DNA from: Risungbinella massiliensis
Lineage (GTDB): Bacteria; Bacillota; Bacilli; Thermoactinomycetales; Thermoactinomycetaceae
Length of the DNA: 64,000 nt
NCBI RefSeq assembly: GCF_000942395.1
Contig: NZ_LN812102.1
Span: 1,214,816 to 1,278,815 of the forward strand
Direction of reading: 5' to 3'
Below the pieces are notes generated by a model that was given only the letters and a program-made list of their open reading frames with translations, made no database searches and was not told the DNA's origin. This document shows positions 62,166 to 64,000 of the stretch, piece after piece. The position numbers were made by a program, and so were the translations under genes. Position 1 is the first letter of the stretch. Each line of letters opens with the position of its first letter.

Positions 62166-63925
62166 TATGCTGTCCCTCCAGTCTTTTTAGCTACGTCATA
62201 GCGGCGTGGGCGAGGTTTGATCAGAGAAGTATCCACATCTTCATATTCAAAGACAGGACCTTCTTCCGTAAACTTCGCTTTGGTCGTTTTGAGCCATTCT
62301 TCATCATTACGATCTGGGAAATCTGGCTTGTAGTGAGCACCACGGGATTCATTCCGATTGAGTGCACCGATGGTAATCACTCGTGCCAGTTGTAGCATGT
62401 TCCAAAGATGACGGGTAAATGGTGCTGCTTGGTTGCTCCATTTACTGGAATCAATCATATTGATATTTTTGTAACGTTCCATTAGTTCTTGGATTTTGTC
62501 ATCCGTTTTCTTGAGTCGATCGTTAAAACGAACTACGGTTACGTTATCCGTCATCCATTCGCCCAACTCTTTGTGAATGACATATGCATTTTCCGTGCCT
62601 TCCATTTTAAAGAGGTTCTCGTATTTGGTTTGCTCCGCTTGTTCATGTTGGGTATACAAGCTTGTATCGAGATCGTCTGCAGATTTATCCAACCCACGAA
62701 CATACTCAATCGCTTTTGGTCCTGCTAAGAGACCACCATAAATACAAGAAAGCAAGGAATTCGCACCCAAACGGTTCGCACCATGATACTGATACTCACA
62801 CTCACCAGCAGCAAATAGCCCTGGAATGTTGGTCATTTGGTTGAAATCAACCCATAGTCCACCCATGGAGTAGTGAACCGCTGGGAAAATACGCATTGGA
62901 ACTTTCCGTGGGTCCTCTCCAATGAACTTCTCATAGATCTCGATAATACCACCCAATTTGATATCGAGCTCTTTTGGATCTTTGTGGGAAAGGTCTAGAT
63001 AAACCATGTTTTCCCCATTGATCCCAAGCTTCTGATCTACGCAGACATTGAAGATCTCCCGGGTAGCGATATCACGAGGAACTAAGTTACCGTACTCTGG
63101 ATATTTTTCTTCTAGGAAATACCAAGGTTTTCCGTCTTTATAAGTCCAAACACGACCACCTTCTCCACGAGCCGACTCAGACATAAGGCGTAACTTATCG
63201 TCTCCTGGAATTGCAGTAGGGTGAACTTGGATGAACTCTCCATTAGCGTAGTAAACACCTTGTTGGTAAACAGCCGATGCTGCAGTACCTGTATTAATCA
63301 TGGAGTTAGTCGATTTTCCAAAGATAATTCCGGGACCACCAGTAGCAAGAATCGTTGCATCCGCCGGGAATGCTTTTGCTTCGCCAGTACGTAGATTTTG
63401 GGCTACGATCCCACGGCAACGTCCTTCCTCATCTTTGATGATCGAGAGAAATTCCCAGTGTTCAAATTTCTCTACTCGGCCTTCTGCTTCATAGCGGCGA
63501 ACTTGCTCATCTAATGCATATAGCAATTGTTGACCAGTGGTTGCACCAGCAAATGCGGTACGATGGTGTTTTGTTCCTCCAAAACGGCGGAAATCGATAA
63601 GGCCTTCTGGAGTACGGTTAAACGGAACACCCATGCGATCCATCATATAGATAATTCCTGGTGCTGCTTCTGCCATCGCTTTTACTGGAGGTTGGTTGGC
63701 AAGGAAGTCTCCACCATAAATCGTGTCGTCAAAGTGCTCCCAAGGAGAATCTCCTTCCCCTTTGGTATTTACTGCACCGTTAATCCCACCTTGTGCACAA
63801 ACAGAGTGAGAACGTTTCACAGGAACGATGGAGAATAGCTGAACCCGTGCGCCAGATTCTGCTGCTTTGAGCGCTGCGGAAAGTCCTGCTAATCCTCCTC
63901 CGACGATAATTATTTTTTCATTCAT
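62165..63925 (-). CDS. sdhA: succinate dehydrogenase flavoprotein subunit
   Basis: 586 residues, the Bacillus length. FAD loop IIVGGGLAGLSAALKA, covalent FAD-His in KRSHSVCAQGGINGAVN, active-site regions HPTAIPGDDKLRLMSESARGEGG and RIFPAVHYSMGGLWVD, and GANRLGANSLLSC. Oxidises succinate to fumarate, which the class I fumarase then hydrates. Middle gene of sdhCAB. Confidence 0.96.
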   Translation of the reverse strand: MNEKIIIVGGGLAGLSAALKAAESGARVQLFSIVPVKRSHSVCAQGGINGAVNTKGEGDSPWEHFDDTIYGGDFLANQPPVKAMAEAAPGIIYMMDRMGVPFNRTPEGLIDFRRFGGTKHHRTAFAGATTGQQLLYALDEQVRRYEAEGRVEKFEHWEFLSIIKDEEGRCRGIVAQNLRTGEAKAFPADATILATGGPGIIFGKSTNSMINTGTAASAVYQQGVYYANGEFIQVHPTAIPGDDKLRLMSESARGEGGRVWTYKDGKPWYFLEEKYPEYGNLVPRDIATREIFNVCVDQKLGINGENMVYLDLSHKDPKELDIKLGGIIEIYEKFIGEDPRKVPMRIFPAVHYSMGGLWVDFNQMTNIPGLFAAGECEYQYHGANRLGANSLLSCIYGGLLAGPKAIEYVRGLDKSADDLDTSLYTQHEQAEQTKYENLFKMEGTENAYVIHKELGEWMTDNVTVVRFNDRLKKTDDKIQELMERYKNINMIDSSKWSNQAAPFTRHLWNMLQLARVITIGALNRNESRGAHYKPDFPDRNDEEWLKTTKAKFTEEGPVFEYEDVDTSLIKPRPRRYDVAKKTGGTA

Positions 63926-63943
63926 GTAAGTTTGTGCTCCCTT

Positions 63944-64000
63944 CTACTGCATCGCCGTGACGGGGAGATGGTGGAAAGCCCATAACGCACGCACGCCGAT
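63944..64000 (-). CDS. sdhC: probable end of the sdhC cytochrome b subunit (partial)
   Basis: Eighteen codons before a TAG 18 bp upstream of sdhA (GVRALWAFHHLPVTAMQ). Position fits sdhC, the membrane haem b subunit of the Bacillus-type complex. The start is outside the window, and the fragment is too short for a motif, so the assignment rests on gene order. Confidence 0.5.
   Translation of the reverse strand: MGVRALWAFHHLPVTAMQ

Overview
The window looks like the chromosome of a low-GC, spore-forming Bacillota of the Bacilli type. The signs are AT-rich DNA with AGGAGG-type ribosome binding sites, frequent TTG/GTG starts, a gerE-like spore regulator remnant, sdhCAB in Bacillus order, a UbiA/MenA-type prenyltransferase and a class D sortase. 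A thermoactinomycete-like relative would fit, but the sequence alone does not fix the genus.

Layout. 1-9.5 kb is a defence island: a DinG-type helicase (running off the left edge) and a restriction-endonuclease-related protein that together resemble two genes of a pPIWI-RE three-gene island, then a Vsr nuclease, an HTH protein, an AlwI-family restriction enzyme and a C5 methyltransferase. 9.8-20.7 kb is a leftward biosynthetic-looking run: phosphatase, GalU, sugar epimerase, radical SAM/SPASM enzyme, SDR, membrane glycosyltransferase, ATP-grasp enzyme, HprK-like kinase, nucleotidyltransferase, RNA cyclic phosphodiesterase and a degenerate Nudix protein, with a group II intron scar inside. 20.7-23.0 kb holds the most striking system: an HTH-TPR regulator of RRNPP type followed by two tiny genes whose products carry repeated DPPD motifs, with a small DUF3970-like gene divergent from it. 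23.0-31.2 kb is a decayed prophage (lysis, tail remnant, recombination, replication, repressor switch) with at least three disabling lesions. 31.4-35.2 kb is a large REase-STAND NTPase, a likely antiphage protein. 35.3-50.9 kb is mostly housekeeping: truncated gerE, YczE-like membrane protein, SDR, sortase D plus its substrate, mglBAC sugar ABC transporter, M24 peptidase, phosphodiesterase, class I fumarase. 50.9-53.2 kb is a second, paralogous copy of the peptide/regulator module, with an in-frame stop in the regulator. 53.2-60.1 kb is small accessory genes and three copies of a MITE-like element. 60.1-64.0 kb is a pseudokinase and sdhCAB.

How the parts may work together. Both peptide modules share one architecture: small DUF3970-like gene <- intergenic operator candidates -> HTH-TPR regulator -> DPPD micro-gene(s) -> terminator. 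I infer a peptide-sensing (quorum-type) switch with an apparently undescribed pheromone motif, [S/T/P]-D-P-P-[D/E]. Copy 1 faces the biosynthetic run, and its peptide genes face the prophage lysis end, so it could control either. No tRNA, rRNA or CRISPR array was recognised.
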